NCBI GenBank assembly: GCA_016125275.1
Contig: WGMB01000011.1
Coordinates: 124,001-188,000 of the forward strand
Reading direction: 5' to 3'
Source of the DNA: Acidobacteriota bacterium
Lineage (GTDB): Bacteria > Acidobacteriota > Terriglobia > Bryobacterales > UBA6623
Length of the DNA: 64,000 nucleotides
Shown: positions 52,134-60,495 of the stretch, piece after piece
How positions within the stretch are numbered: the first letter of the stretch is position 1
How the letters are laid out: the number at the start of each line of letters is the position of its first letter
Position numbers and translations under genes: made by a program
The notes under the pieces: generated by a model
Seen by the model: the letters and a program-made list of their open reading frames with translations, nothing else
The model's database searches: none
Told to the model about the DNA's origin: nothing

Positions 52134-53648
52134 TCAATCCGCCGCCGGCTTCTCCGCCTCCGCCTCGACCGCCGGCTCCCACCGCACAATCGGGTTCCGG
52201 GCCGCCAGCGTCTCATTCACCCGCCGAGTCCGCGTCGAGTGCGGCGCGTTCTTCACCATCTCCGGCGCGCTCTCCACCTCGTCGGCGATCGAGCGCATTG
52301 CGTCGATGAACAGGTCCAGCTCGCCCTTGCCCTCGGTCTCGGTCGGCTCGATCATTAGCGCCCCGTGCACGATCAGCGGAAAGCTCACCGTATACGGGTG
52401 GAAGCCGTAGTCGATCAGCCGCTTGGCGATGTCGCCGGTCTTGATCCCCTGCTTGGTCTGCTTCTGGTCCGAGAAGACCACCTCGTGCATCGAGCGGCCC
52501 TGGTACGGCAAGTGGTAGCGGTCCGCCAGCCCTTGGCGAATGTAGTTGGCGTTGAGCACCGCGTCGGCCGTGGCGTTGCGCAGGCCTTCGCCGCCGTGCG
52601 CCAGAATGTAGCTCAGCGCCCGCACCAGCACGCCGAAGTTGCCGTAGAACGCCCGCACCCGGCCGATCGACTGCGGGCGGTCGTAATCCAGCTTGTAGCC
52701 GTTGCCGCCGGTATCCACCACACGCGGCTTCGGCAGGAAGGGCTCCAGGTGCGCCTTCACTGCCACCGGCCCCGCGCCCGGTCCGCCGCCGCCGTGCGGC
52801 GTGGAGAACGTTTTGTGCAGGTTCAGGTGCATCACGTCCACGCCGAAGTCGCCCGGCCGAGCCCAGCCGACCAGCGCGTTCATGTTGGCGCCGTCCATGT
52901 AGAGCTGCGCCCCGCGGGCGTGCAGCAGATCCGCCGCCTTCGAGATGTCTTCCTCGAAGATGCCCACCGTGTTGGGGTTGGTCACCATCAGCGCGGCCAC
53001 GGAATCGTCCACGGCCTTGTCCAGCACCTCGAGGTCGATCAGCCCACGCTCATTCGAGGGGATCTCGCGGACCTCATAGCCGCACATCTGCGCCGTCGCC
53101 GGGTTGGTGCCGTGCGCCGAATCCGGCGCCAGAATCACTTTGCGGGCGTCGCCCTGCGACTCCAAATAGGACCGCACGGCCAGAATGCCGGTCAGCTCGC
53201 CGTGCGCGCCCGCGGCCGGCTGCAGCGTCACCGCATCCATGCCGCAGATCTCGCACAGGAACGACTCCAGGTCCCACATCACCCGCAGCACGCCCTGCGA
53301 GAGCTCTTCGGGCTGATACGGGTGCGCCCAGGCCAGCCCCTCCAGCCGCGCCACGTGCTCATTCACGCGCGGGTTGTACTTCATCGTGCAGGAGCCCAGC
53401 GGATAGAGCCCCAGGTCGATGGCGTAGTTCCACGTCGACAGGCGCGTGAAGTGGCGGATGACCTCCACCTCGCTCACCTCCGGAAAGCCCGGAATCTCCG
53501 CCCGCACGTTCTCCTCGCCCAGCTCCGAGGCGAGGTTCACCTCCGGCACGTCCAGCTCCGGGAGCTGATACGCCTTCTTGCCCGGCGAGGAGCGCTCAAA
53601 GAGCAGGGGCTCGTTCTGGACGATGTGCGATCGAACTTTCTTGATCAT
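52134..53648 (-). CDS. gcvPB: Glycine dehydrogenase (decarboxylating) subunit 2
   Basis: This 504-residue protein is the PLP-binding half of the split P-protein. The PLP Lys is K279 in LNLHKTFSTPHGGGGPG. The DGANMNALVG segment (252-261) and SAHGTNPATA (177-186) are also family-typical. With GcvPA it decarboxylates glycine and passes the aminomethyl group to lipoylated GcvH. The C-terminal 25 residues are acidic and Ala/Glu-rich beyond the usual end. It is last in the operon, ten bases after gcvPA, and meets the Fic gene tail to tail with 60 bases between. Confidence 0.97.
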   Translation of the reverse strand: MIKKVRSHIVQNEPLLFERSSPGKKAYQLPELDVPEVNLASELGEENVRAEIPGFPEVSEVEVIRHFTRLSTWNYAIDLGLYPLGSCTMKYNPRVNEHVARLEGLAWAHPYQPEELSQGVLRVMWDLESFLCEICGMDAVTLQPAAGAHGELTGILAVRSYLESQGDARKVILAPDSAHGTNPATAQMCGYEVREIPSNERGLIDLEVLDKAVDDSVAALMVTNPNTVGIFEEDISKAADLLHARGAQLYMDGANMNALVGWARPGDFGVDVMHLNLHKTFSTPHGGGGPGAGPVAVKAHLEPFLPKPRVVDTGGNGYKLDYDRPQSIGRVRAFYGNFGVLVRALSYILAHGGEGLRNATADAVLNANYIRQGLADRYHLPYQGRSMHEVVFSDQKQTKQGIKTGDIAKRLIDYGFHPYTVSFPLIVHGALMIEPTETEGKGELDLFIDAMRSIADEVESAPEMVKNAPHSTRTRRVNETLAARNPIVRWEPAVEAEAEKPAAD

Positions 53649-53658
53649 GACCGAGCTC

Positions 53659-54987
53659 CTAGCTGAAAGCGGCGGCGTACCGCTCGATCTCTTCGCGCGT
53701 GTTCATCTCCGTGGCGCACACCAGCATCCAGCCTTGCCAATCGGGGTTGAACCGGCCCAGGTCCAGGCCGCCGACGATTTTGTCGTCCAGCGCCTTGGCG
53801 TTGCCGGACTCGAGCTTCGAAGAGCTCGCCCGCACCACCAGCTCGTTGAAGTACGGCGCGCTGAACACGCGCTCCACGCCCTTGTCCGCCAGCGACCGCT
53901 CCAGGTAGCGGGACTTCGCCACGTTCTGCGCGGCCAGCTCCCGCAGTCCTTCCTTGCCGTAGATCGACATGAACACCGTCGCCATCAGCGCCACCAGCGC
54001 CTGGTTCGTGCAGATGTTCGAGGTCGCCTTGGCGCGGCGGATGTGCTGCTCGCGCGTGGAAAGCGTCAGGCAGAAGGCCCTCTCGCCGTCCTGGTCCACC
54101 GACTGCCCGGCCAACCGGCCCGGAATCTGCCGGATGTACTCCTTGCGCGTCGCCAGCACGCCGCAGTAGGGCCCGCCGTAGCTCGGCGGATGCGCGAACG
54201 ACTGCAGCTCGCCGGCGACGATGTCCGCGTCCGACGGCGGCTCCACCAGCCCCATCGCAACGGCTTCGGTGAACATCACGATCAGCAGCGCGCCGTGTTT
54301 GTGCGCCAGCTCCGCGATCTGCTTGGACTGCTCGATTACGCCGAAGAAGTTCGGCGACTGGATCAGCACGGCGGCCGTCTTGTCGTCGAGCTGCTTCTCC
54401 AGGGCCTCCATGTCCACCCGGCCGGTCTTCTCGTCGAAGGCCACCGTCTCAACGGGCAGCCCCTGGCGCTCCAGGTAGGCGTCCATCACCTCGCGATATT
54501 CCGGGTGCACCGTGCGGGCGGCCAGAATCTTCTCGCGCCGGGTGATGCGCACGGCCATCATCGCCGCCTCGGGCGTGGCCGACGAGCCGTCGTACATGGA
54601 CGCATTGGCGATGTCCATGCCGGTGAGCTGCGCTACCATCGTCTGGAACTCGAAGATCGTCGTCAGAATGCCCTGCGAGATCTCCGGCTGGTAGGGCGTG
54701 TAAGAGGTCAGGAACTCCCCGCGGGTCACGATCGAGTCGACCACCACCGGCCGAAAGTGCCGATACGCTCCCGCTCCGAGAAAGCATGCGTACCCTTCGC
54801 CGCTTTCCCGCGCCCGAGCCCGAAAGTACTCGATGATTTCGTACTCCGAGCGGCCCGCCGGAATCGCCAGCGGGTTCTCGATGCGGGCGCTCTGAGGCAG
54901 ATGCTGAAACAGCTCGTCAACAGACGAAAAACCGAGCGCGGCCAGCATTTCGCTGCGCTCTTGGGGTGATTTTGGAAGGTAGCGCAA
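53659..54987 (-). CDS. gcvPA: Glycine dehydrogenase (decarboxylating) subunit 1
   Basis: This 442-residue protein is the N-terminal half of P-protein in split form: MRYLPKSPQERSEMLAALG, TPYQPEISQGILTTIFEFQT, YDGSSATPEAAMMA, and the PSYGGPYCGVLA stretch. It forms an alpha2beta2 P-protein with GcvPB and contributes structurally to the active site, although the PLP Lys is in the partner. It lies seven bases after gcvH. Confidence 0.97.
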   Translation of the reverse strand: MRYLPKSPQERSEMLAALGFSSVDELFQHLPQSARIENPLAIPAGRSEYEIIEYFRARARESGEGYACFLGAGAYRHFRPVVVDSIVTRGEFLTSYTPYQPEISQGILTTIFEFQTMVAQLTGMDIANASMYDGSSATPEAAMMAVRITRREKILAARTVHPEYREVMDAYLERQGLPVETVAFDEKTGRVDMEALEKQLDDKTAAVLIQSPNFFGVIEQSKQIAELAHKHGALLIVMFTEAVAMGLVEPPSDADIVAGELQSFAHPPSYGGPYCGVLATRKEYIRQIPGRLAGQSVDQDGERAFCLTLSTREQHIRRAKATSNICTNQALVALMATVFMSIYGKEGLRELAAQNVAKSRYLERSLADKGVERVFSAPYFNELVVRASSSKLESGNAKALDDKIVGGLDLGRFNPDWQGWMLVCATEMNTREEIERYAAAFS

Positions 54988-54994
54988 GGGTGAC

Positions 54995-55384
54995 TCAGGA
55001 CTCCGATTCGGCTGACACGTAGGCCGCGTAGTCGTCCGCTGTCATCAGTGTATCGAGTTCCGTTTTGTCGGAGATCTTCACCGAGATCAGCCACCCGCCG
55101 ACGTGCGGATCCTCGTTGATCTTCTCCGGCGCGTCGATCAGATCCTCGTTGATCGCCACGATATCGCCGCTCACCGGCGCATAGATGTCCGAAACCGCCT
55201 TGACCGATTCGACGGTGCCGAACGACTGCGTCGCGTGAGCCTTGTCGCCGACCTTGGGCAGCTCGACGAAGACGATATCGCCCAACTGGTCCTGGGCGTG
55301 GCTGGTGATGCCGATCTTGGCCGTGTCGCCGTCGACCTTCACCCACTCGTGCTCTTTGGTGTAAAGCAGCTCTTTCGGATACAT
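54995..55384 (-). CDS. gcvH: Glycine cleavage system H protein
   Basis: 129 residues. Lipoyl attachment Lys62 is in GTVESVKAVSD; the preceding HEWVKVDGDTAKIGIT and following YAPVSGDIVAINEDL are textbook for the family. The lipoyl arm carries the aminomethyl group from P-protein to GcvT. It sits between gcvT (23 bases upstream) and gcvPA (seven bases downstream). Confidence 0.98.
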   Translation of the reverse strand: MYPKELLYTKEHEWVKVDGDTAKIGITSHAQDQLGDIVFVELPKVGDKAHATQSFGTVESVKAVSDIYAPVSGDIVAINEDLIDAPEKINEDPHVGGWLISVKISDKTELDTLMTADDYAAYVSAESES

Positions 55385-55407
55385 CCCTGGTACGTGCTCC
55401 TCTTTGC

Positions 55408-56511
55408 TCAGGCGCGATCGCGTTTGTAGAAAGGCCGCTTGACGACCTCGGCCGCGGTCTTCTTGCCGCGGATCTCAATGCCGATCGGCTCGCCGATCCC
55501 GGGCGCCGGCTGCTCGACGAGGGCCATGCCGATATTGGTTCCCAGGTACGGCGAAGGGCCGCCGCTGGTGACCACGCCCGCTTGCTTGTCGCCGACGACG
55601 ACCGGATAGCCGTCGCGGCCGATGCCTCGGTCGCGCATCTCGAAGCCGATCAGCTTGCGCGGCGCGCCCTGCTCCTTCTGCCGCACGAGCGCGTCGCGGC
55701 CGATGAAGTCGCCCTTGTCGAGCTTGACGATCCAGGCCAAGCCGGCTTCCAAGGGCGTAATGGTCTCGCTGATCTCGTGCCCGTGGAGCGCCATGGCGGC
55801 CTCCAGGCGCAGCGTGTTGCGCGCGCCGAGCCCGCAGGGCAGAATGCCCGCGTCCTTGCCGGCCTCGAGCACGGCGTTCCAGGCCTCCACGGCGGCCGAA
55901 GCCGGCACGTAGAGCTCGAATCCGTCTTCGCCCGTATAGCCGGTGCGGGCCAGAATGCCCGGAACGCCGGCCACCACGCCCTGCGAGAACCAGTAGTACT
56001 GAATGGCCTCGAGGTTGGCGTCGGTGAGCTTCTGCACCGTCGCCACGGCCTTCGGCCCCTGCACGGCGATCTGCGCCCAGCTCTTGCTGACGAAGTCGAC
56101 CTTCACGTCGCCCTCGGCCTGCGCGGCGATGTGCGCGTAGTCCTTGTCCTGGTTGGAGGCGTTCACGCAGAGGAAGTAGTGCCCTTCCCCCACCCTGTGC
56201 ACCAGCAGGTCGTCGATGAAGCCGCCCTGCTCGTTGAGCAGCCCGGTGTAGTGCGCCTGCCCGTCCTGCAGGTTCGCCACGCGGTTGCATGTGACCTTCT
56301 CCAGCAGGTCCAGCGCCTGCGGCCCGGTCACCTCGATCTCGCCCATGTGGCTGACGTCGAACAGGCCCACGCCGGTCCGGACGGCCATGTGCTCGGCGGC
56401 GATGCCCGCCGGATACTGCACCGGCATGTCCCAGCCGCCGAAGTCCACCATGCGCGCACCGGAGGCTCGGTGCACCTCATTGAGAGGAGTCTTGAGAAGT
56501 GCGTCGTCCAT
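55408..56511 (-). CDS. gcvT: Glycine cleavage system T protein (aminomethyltransferase)
   Basis: The start is set at ATG 56511, where homology begins (LLKTPLNEVHRASGARMVDFGGWDMPVQY); 367 residues. No clear Shine-Dalgarno precedes it. Folate-site and catalytic patches: GLFDVSHMGEIEV, CNRVANLQDGQAHYTGLLNEQGG in part, FVSKSWAQIAVQGP, LARTGYTGEDGFELY, GLGARNTLRLEAAMALHGHE in part. It transfers the methylene from the lipoyl arm of GcvH to tetrahydrofolate and releases ammonia. It is first of the four-gene operon; I see no glycine riboswitch in the 198 bases before it. Confidence 0.96.
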   Translation of the reverse strand: MDDALLKTPLNEVHRASGARMVDFGGWDMPVQYPAGIAAEHMAVRTGVGLFDVSHMGEIEVTGPQALDLLEKVTCNRVANLQDGQAHYTGLLNEQGGFIDDLLVHRVGEGHYFLCVNASNQDKDYAHIAAQAEGDVKVDFVSKSWAQIAVQGPKAVATVQKLTDANLEAIQYYWFSQGVVAGVPGILARTGYTGEDGFELYVPASAAVEAWNAVLEAGKDAGILPCGLGARNTLRLEAAMALHGHEISETITPLEAGLAWIVKLDKGDFIGRDALVRQKEQGAPRKLIGFEMRDRGIGRDGYPVVVGDKQAGVVTSGGPSPYLGTNIGMALVEQPAPGIGEPIGIEIRGKKTAAEVVKRPFYKRDRA

Positions 56512-56557
56512 GGGGGGAAAGCTCAAGCTAACACAGATGAGGGGCGAGCCGGAATTG

Positions 56558-56668
56558 GTGAGCAGTGAGCGGTGAACGGTGAACAGTGGGAAGAGGTCCT
56601 GCGTTCGGCCATCCGGCATCCCGCGCCGTCAGGCGCGCACTGCTCACGGCTCACCGCTCACTGTTCAC
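56558..56668. repeat. Pair of inverted heptad-repeat arrays between gcvT and the aldolase gene
   Basis: Left array (56558-56588): four tandem heptads GTGAGCA, GTGAGCG, GTGAACG, GTGAACA plus GTG. Right array (56638-56668), read on the minus strand: GTGAACA, GTGAGCG, GTGAGCC, GTGAGCA plus GTG. The arrays face each other across 49 bases and could fold into a long imperfect stem. They occupy the divergent promoter region. Confidence 0.8.
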
Positions 56669-56709
56669 TTCCTGTGGTACAACTGTGGATCGCTTCCCCG
56701 TAGAATCCC

Positions 56710-57513
56710 ATGCAACACAACACGATCAAGCACAAGCTCAAGGCCGGCGGCTCGGTCCTCGGCACCTGCATCACCGACTACGTCGGCCCTGAGGTTGTCA
56801 CCATCCTCAAGGCCGCCGGGATGGAGTACTTCTTCCTCGACACCGAGCATGGACGAGCCAGCTTCTCTGACATTCAGACGCTGGTGCGGGTCGGGCGCGC
56901 CGCCGATGTGATTCCGCTCGTGCGCGTCACCTGGAACGAGTACCCCTTCATCGCCCGCACCTTCGACTGTGGCGCCATGGGCGTCATCTGTCCGCGTGTG
57001 GATTCGATCGAAGAAGCTCGCCGGATCGTCAACTGCATCAAGTTCCCCCCGCTGGGCAACCGCGGCTACGGGCTGCGCTCCATCGTCACCGATCTCGACT
57101 TCAAGGGCGCGCGCGGCGAAATGGACTCCTCCAACGACGAGACCATGGTGATTCTCCAGATGGAGACGCAGAACTTCGTCGATCAGGTCGACGAGATCAC
57201 CGCCATCCCCGGCGTGGACGCCACCATGGTCGGCCCCTTCGACCTCTCGGTGTCCCTGGGCATCCCCGGCGAGTTCGACAATCCCAAGTTCTGGGCCGCT
57301 TTCGATCGCATGGTCGAAGCCTGCGAGAAGAACGGCGTCGCGCCGGGCGTACACGCCGGCAACGCCCAGATGCTGCAGAAGTGCAAGGACCACGGCGCCC
57401 GCTTCCTCACCTGCGCCACTGACGCCTCGGTGCTGCTGCGCGGTTGGAAGGAGATTCGGGCGGCCTTCCCGGCCGGCGACAAGAAGGCCGGCGGCGAAGG
57501 CGGCTACATGTAG
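56710..57513 (+). CDS. HpcH/HpaI family aldolase
   Basis: 267 residues. Class II (metal-dependent) aldolase motifs: YFFLDTEHGRAS (catalytic-region Glu/His), MGVICPRVDSIEEA, a metal-binding Glu in LQMETQNFVDQVDEI, and MVGPFDLSVSLGIPG. Relatives cleave 2-keto-3-deoxy acids such as 2-keto-3-deoxyglucarate or 4-hydroxy-2-oxoheptanedioate to pyruvate plus an aldehyde. The exact substrate cannot be read. It stands alone: divergent from gcvT and closed by a terminator. TACAAC 30 bases before the ATG is a possible -10. Confidence 0.92.
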   Translation: MQHNTIKHKLKAGGSVLGTCITDYVGPEVVTILKAAGMEYFFLDTEHGRASFSDIQTLVRVGRAADVIPLVRVTWNEYPFIARTFDCGAMGVICPRVDSIEEARRIVNCIKFPPLGNRGYGLRSIVTDLDFKGARGEMDSSNDETMVILQMETQNFVDQVDEITAIPGVDATMVGPFDLSVSLGIPGEFDNPKFWAAFDRMVEACEKNGVAPGVHAGNAQMLQKCKDHGARFLTCATDASVLLRGWKEIRAAFPAGDKKAGGEGGYM

Positions 57514-57564
57514 CTCAGGCGGAGCCCGCCGCGGAAACCAGAAAACCGCGGAACCGGAAAACCA

Positions 57565-57593
57565 AAAGAGGGGCGCGATCCGCGCCCCTCTTT
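57565..57593. terminator. Bidirectional Rho-independent terminator
   Basis: AAAGAGGGGCGCG (57565-57577) pairs perfectly with CGCGCCCCTCTTT (57581-57593) around the loop ATC. TTTCATTTT follows on +, and TTTTGG follows on the minus strand. It closes the aldolase gene and the converging STAS gene. Confidence 0.92.
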
Positions 57594-57633
57594 CATTTTC
57601 GATGCGGCCGTAACGCGCGCCGCGCCGTGGCTC

Positions 57634-57981
57634 TTAGGAAAAGCTCAGAACCGCGTCGGCTTCGTTGTCGAAGGTGTCGAACACGGTGTAGAGCTTGGTG
57701 ATCTGCAACAGGTCCTGGACCTTCTTCTGTACGTTCAGCAGCTTCACCTTGGCCCCTTGGTTCGACGCCGTCGTGTAGGTCGAGACCAGCTCGCCCAAAC
57801 CGGAGCTATCGATGTAGCTGACGTCGCCCAGGTTCAGGATGACCTTCTTGGCCCCCTTGCCCAGGATCTCGCGGACCGTCTCCCGCAGCTTGCCCGACGA
57901 GGCGTCGCCCAAGGTAATCCGACCAGCCAGATCGACGATCGTCACTCCGTCGACTTCGCGCACTCCCACGTTCAGACTCAT
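57634..57981 (-). CDS. STAS-domain anti-sigma factor antagonist
   Basis: 115 residues, all STAS domain. DVSYIDSSGLGELVS carries the phosphorylatable Ser59 of the SpoIIAA/RsbV group. Unphosphorylated, such a protein binds its kinase/anti-sigma partner and frees the sigma factor. The partner is the gene 14 bases upstream. No sigma factor or phosphatase is next to them in this window. Confidence 0.95.
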   Translation of the reverse strand: MSLNVGVREVDGVTIVDLAGRITLGDASSGKLRETVREILGKGAKKVILNLGDVSYIDSSGLGELVSTYTTASNQGAKVKLLNVQKKVQDLLQITKLYTVFDTFDNEADAVLSFS

Positions 57982-57995
57982 CTGTTCTTCCTCCT

Positions 57996-58433
57996 TTAGC
58001 CCCTTTTGGCGCCGGGCCCTTTCTTGAACATCGTCACCTGCATGCCACGAGGCTCCGCCCGCTCGACGGAGAACTCATCCACCAGGGCGCGCATCAGAAG
58101 CAGTCCCCGACCCGATGTCTTCAACAAGTTCTCAGGCGCGGTCGGGTCGGGAACGCCCCGAGGCTCGAACCCCTCGCCCTCGTCCCTGATCCCTACCCTC
58201 AGCCCGCCGTCCTTCTCAACACGCGCCGAGAAGTAAACCCACTTCTCCGCGCTGTACCCGTTCCCATGCGTCACGGCATTGACCATCGATTCCCGGACAG
58301 CCATGCCCAGGTGGTCGATCTCGTCTTCCGGATGCCCCGCTTCCCGCGCCAGACCCTGAACGATCAGTTCCGCCGCATCAACGCTGTCCACTTTGCTTTC
58401 GAGTTTGAGCTCGAGGCTTCTGGGATCCGCCAT
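57996..58433 (-). CDS. Anti-sigma regulatory factor, GHKL serine kinase (RsbW/SpoIIAB type)
   Basis: ATG at 58433 starts the recognisable domain; 145 residues. The N box is VRESMVNAVTHGN, G1 is DEGEGFEP, and G2 is TSGRGLLLMRALVDEF. These bind ATP in the HATPase_c fold. It would phosphorylate the STAS antagonist encoded next and hold a sigma factor inactive when free. The STAS gene follows closely, so the pair is made together. Confidence 0.94.
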   Translation of the reverse strand: MADPRSLELKLESKVDSVDAAELIVQGLAREAGHPEDEIDHLGMAVRESMVNAVTHGNGYSAEKWVYFSARVEKDGGLRVGIRDEGEGFEPRGVPDPTAPENLLKTSGRGLLLMRALVDEFSVERAEPRGMQVTMFKKGPGAKRG

Positions 58434-58581
58434 GCGTGGGGCCGTATTCGTAGGCAGTGGCGCTACCGAGCTCGAGTGGCCTTGGGCCGCGCCGACGAAG
58501 ACGAAAGATCGCACACCGCTTTCGCCAAAGTCAAGGACGAGCCGGCGCCCCGGCTCCGCCGCAGCGCGCCCGTTGGGGCCC

Positions 58582-58785
58582 CTACCCCCTCGGTTTCCAC
58601 AGCGCCGCGTCCAGGATCGACCACAGGTGGATGATCCAGCCCAGCAGGAAGATCCACAGCCCGGCGGCCAGCACGAACTGGATGACGGCCATGCCCAGCC
58701 GGCCTTGCAGAAGCTGTCCCAACCCCGGGATGAAGAAGCTCGCCAGAGCCGCAATCACATTGCCCGCCGATCCCTGCCCAGCCAT
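58582..58785 (-). CDS. Small membrane protein (TM2-like)
   Basis: ATG at 58785 has GGAGG ten bases upstream; 67 residues. Two hydrophobic helices are visible: VIAALASFFIPGLGQLLQG, with the small-residue hinge PGLGQ, and the stretch from MAVIQFVLAAGLWIFLLG through WIIHLWSILDAAL. The pattern is that of TM2-domain small proteins. No function is known. It lies 148 bases before the anti-sigma gene on the same strand, and that gap shows nothing distinct. Confidence 0.75.
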   Translation of the reverse strand: MAGQGSAGNVIAALASFFIPGLGQLLQGRLGMAVIQFVLAAGLWIFLLGWIIHLWSILDAALWKPRG

Positions 58786-58913
58786 CTCTTTGGATCCTCC
58801 CCGCCGCCCCATTGTAAGCCACCGTCAAGACGTCGCCGAGCGCCTTCGGCGCCAGTTAAGGATTGATTAAGATTTTGTGGCAATTCGGTGACTTTGCTGT
58901 TACAGTCGCCCCC

Positions 58914-59663
58914 ATGAAATGGGCTCTGCTGGTGCTCGCGCTCCCCGCCTTGATGGCTGCCGGCGACCTCGAGCAAGCCCAGCAGGACTACCAAAAAGGC
59001 CGCTACAGCAAGGCCGCCGCCACTTTCCAGCGGCTCGCCGAGAAGGGCAAGGCGGAAGCCTACTTCCCGCTCGCCAACCTCTACGCCCGAGGTCTCGGCG
59101 TGACCCGCGACGACCTGGCCGCACGCAGTTGGCTCGAGCGCGCCGCCGCCGAGGGAGACGCCCGCGCCATGCACAACCTCGGGCTGTTCGCCCTCGAGGG
59201 CCGCTGCGCCCCGCCCGACGTCGCGGAAGCCCGTCGCTGGCTCCACAAGGCCGCCCGAGCCAACAGCCAGGACGCGCAGTACGCGCTGGGACTGCTGGCC
59301 GAGCAAGGCCGCGGAGGTCCCTCCGACCCGCGCGAGGCCGCCACGTGGTACTTCCGGGCCGCTGTGCAGGGCCACGCGCGCTCGCAATACAACCTGGCGT
59401 CGCTCTATATGGAAGGGCTGGGCGTGGAGCAGGACTACGCCGAGGCCGCCCGCTGGTGCCTGCGGGCCGCGCGCAGCGGCCTGGCGCGGGCGCAGTATGA
59501 CCTGGGCGCTCTCTACGCCAAGGGCTTGGGCCTGGAGCTGGATCTGGAAGCCGCCACGCGCTGGATGCGCTCCGCCGCCTCTTCCCAGGAGCCCGAGGTC
59601 GTCGCAATGGCCGAAGCCGCCCTGGACAAGCTGCAAGCCGCCCCGCTGGCCGCCGCGCGCTGA
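58914..59663 (+). CDS. Exported Sel1-repeat protein
   Basis: ATG at 58914 gives 249 residues with a short signal peptide (MKWALLVLALPALMAAG). Five to six Sel1-like repeats of about 36 residues follow, each with A-x-x-x-L-G-x-L-Y and G(V/L)-x-x-D (for example AYFPLANLYARGLGVTRDD, AMHNLGLFALEGRCAPPD, AQYDLGALYAKGLGLELD). Such alpha-solenoids are scaffolds for protein complexes, often at the envelope. The partner is unknown. No strong Shine-Dalgarno precedes it. Confidence 0.88.
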   Translation: MKWALLVLALPALMAAGDLEQAQQDYQKGRYSKAAATFQRLAEKGKAEAYFPLANLYARGLGVTRDDLAARSWLERAAAEGDARAMHNLGLFALEGRCAPPDVAEARRWLHKAARANSQDAQYALGLLAEQGRGGPSDPREAATWYFRAAVQGHARSQYNLASLYMEGLGVEQDYAEAARWCLRAARSGLARAQYDLGALYAKGLGLELDLEAATRWMRSAASSQEPEVVAMAEAALDKLQAAPLAAAR

Positions 59664-59730
59664 TCCGGCCCGAGCCCGGAATCGTCTACAATGGGCCTCG
59701 GTTCGGCGACCCTGCCGGCCCCCACACCCC

Positions 59731-60495
59731 ATGAGACTCGAAGGAAAAGTTGCGCTCGTCACCGGAGGCGGCACCGGTATGGGCCGCGCCATCTCCACCC
59801 TGTTCGCCGCCGAGGGAGCCCGCGTCGCGGTCAACTACCGCGCCTCCCAAAAGGAGACCGACGAGGTCGTCGCGGCCATCAAGGCCGCCGGCGGCGAAGC
59901 CTTCGCCGTGCAGGCCAACGTCTCCGTCGAAGCCGAGGTCCAGGCCATGATCGCCGCCATCGACGAGCGTTGGGGACGCCTCGACGTGCTGGTCAACAAC
60001 GCCGGCTGGAGCCAGGTCACGCCGCACCCGCAGCTCGACCTCTTGACCGACGAGATCTGGGACCGCACCCTCGACATCAACCTGCGCGGCGCCTTCTACT
60101 GCGTACGCCAAGCCGTACCGCTGATGCGCCGCAACGGCGGCGGGGCCATCGTCAACAACACCTCGGCGTCGGCCTTCCACGCCGCAGGCAGCTCGCTGGT
60201 CTACTCGGCCTCCAAGGCGGCCCTCGTCAACCTCACCATGGGGCTCGCGCGCGCCCTCGCGCCGGACATCCGCGTCAACGCCTTCGCGCCCGGCATGGTC
60301 GAGACGCGCTTCGCCGGCTGGCCGGCCGACTCGTTTGACAAGGCTCGCGCCTCCACGCCGCTCGAGAAGATCGCCTCGGCCGAAGAGGTCGCCCAGACCG
60401 CCCTGTTCCTGGCCGCCGAGGCCACCGCGCTCACCGGCGAGACGATCGTGATCGACGGCGGACGGACTCGCCTAGGCCCCAAGGCCTACAAGTAG
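59731..60495 (+). CDS. Short-chain dehydrogenase/reductase (FabG-like)
   Basis: 254 residues. Cofactor loop TGGGTGMG (residues 11-18), NNAG at about 90-93, catalytic Ser in NNTSASAFHAAGSS and Tyr-x-x-x-Lys in YSASKAA. The C-terminal LTGETIVIDGGRTRLG matches the classical SDR end. It is an NAD(P)-dependent oxidoreductase of FabG type; the substrate is unknown. TACAAT (59687-59692), 38 bases before the ATG, is a possible -10. Its last ten bases overlap the converging serine hydrolase gene. Confidence 0.93.
   Translation: MRLEGKVALVTGGGTGMGRAISTLFAAEGARVAVNYRASQKETDEVVAAIKAAGGEAFAVQANVSVEAEVQAMIAAIDERWGRLDVLVNNAGWSQVTPHPQLDLLTDEIWDRTLDINLRGAFYCVRQAVPLMRRNGGGAIVNNTSASAFHAAGSSLVYSASKAALVNLTMGLARALAPDIRVNAFAPGMVETRFAGWPADSFDKARASTPLEKIASAEEVAQTALFLAAEATALTGETIVIDGGRTRLGPKAYK

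Noticed and set aside
56512-56709. Glycine riboswitch before gcvT
   Set aside because: The interval is taken by inverted heptads; I see no conserved riboswitch core or tandem aptamers.
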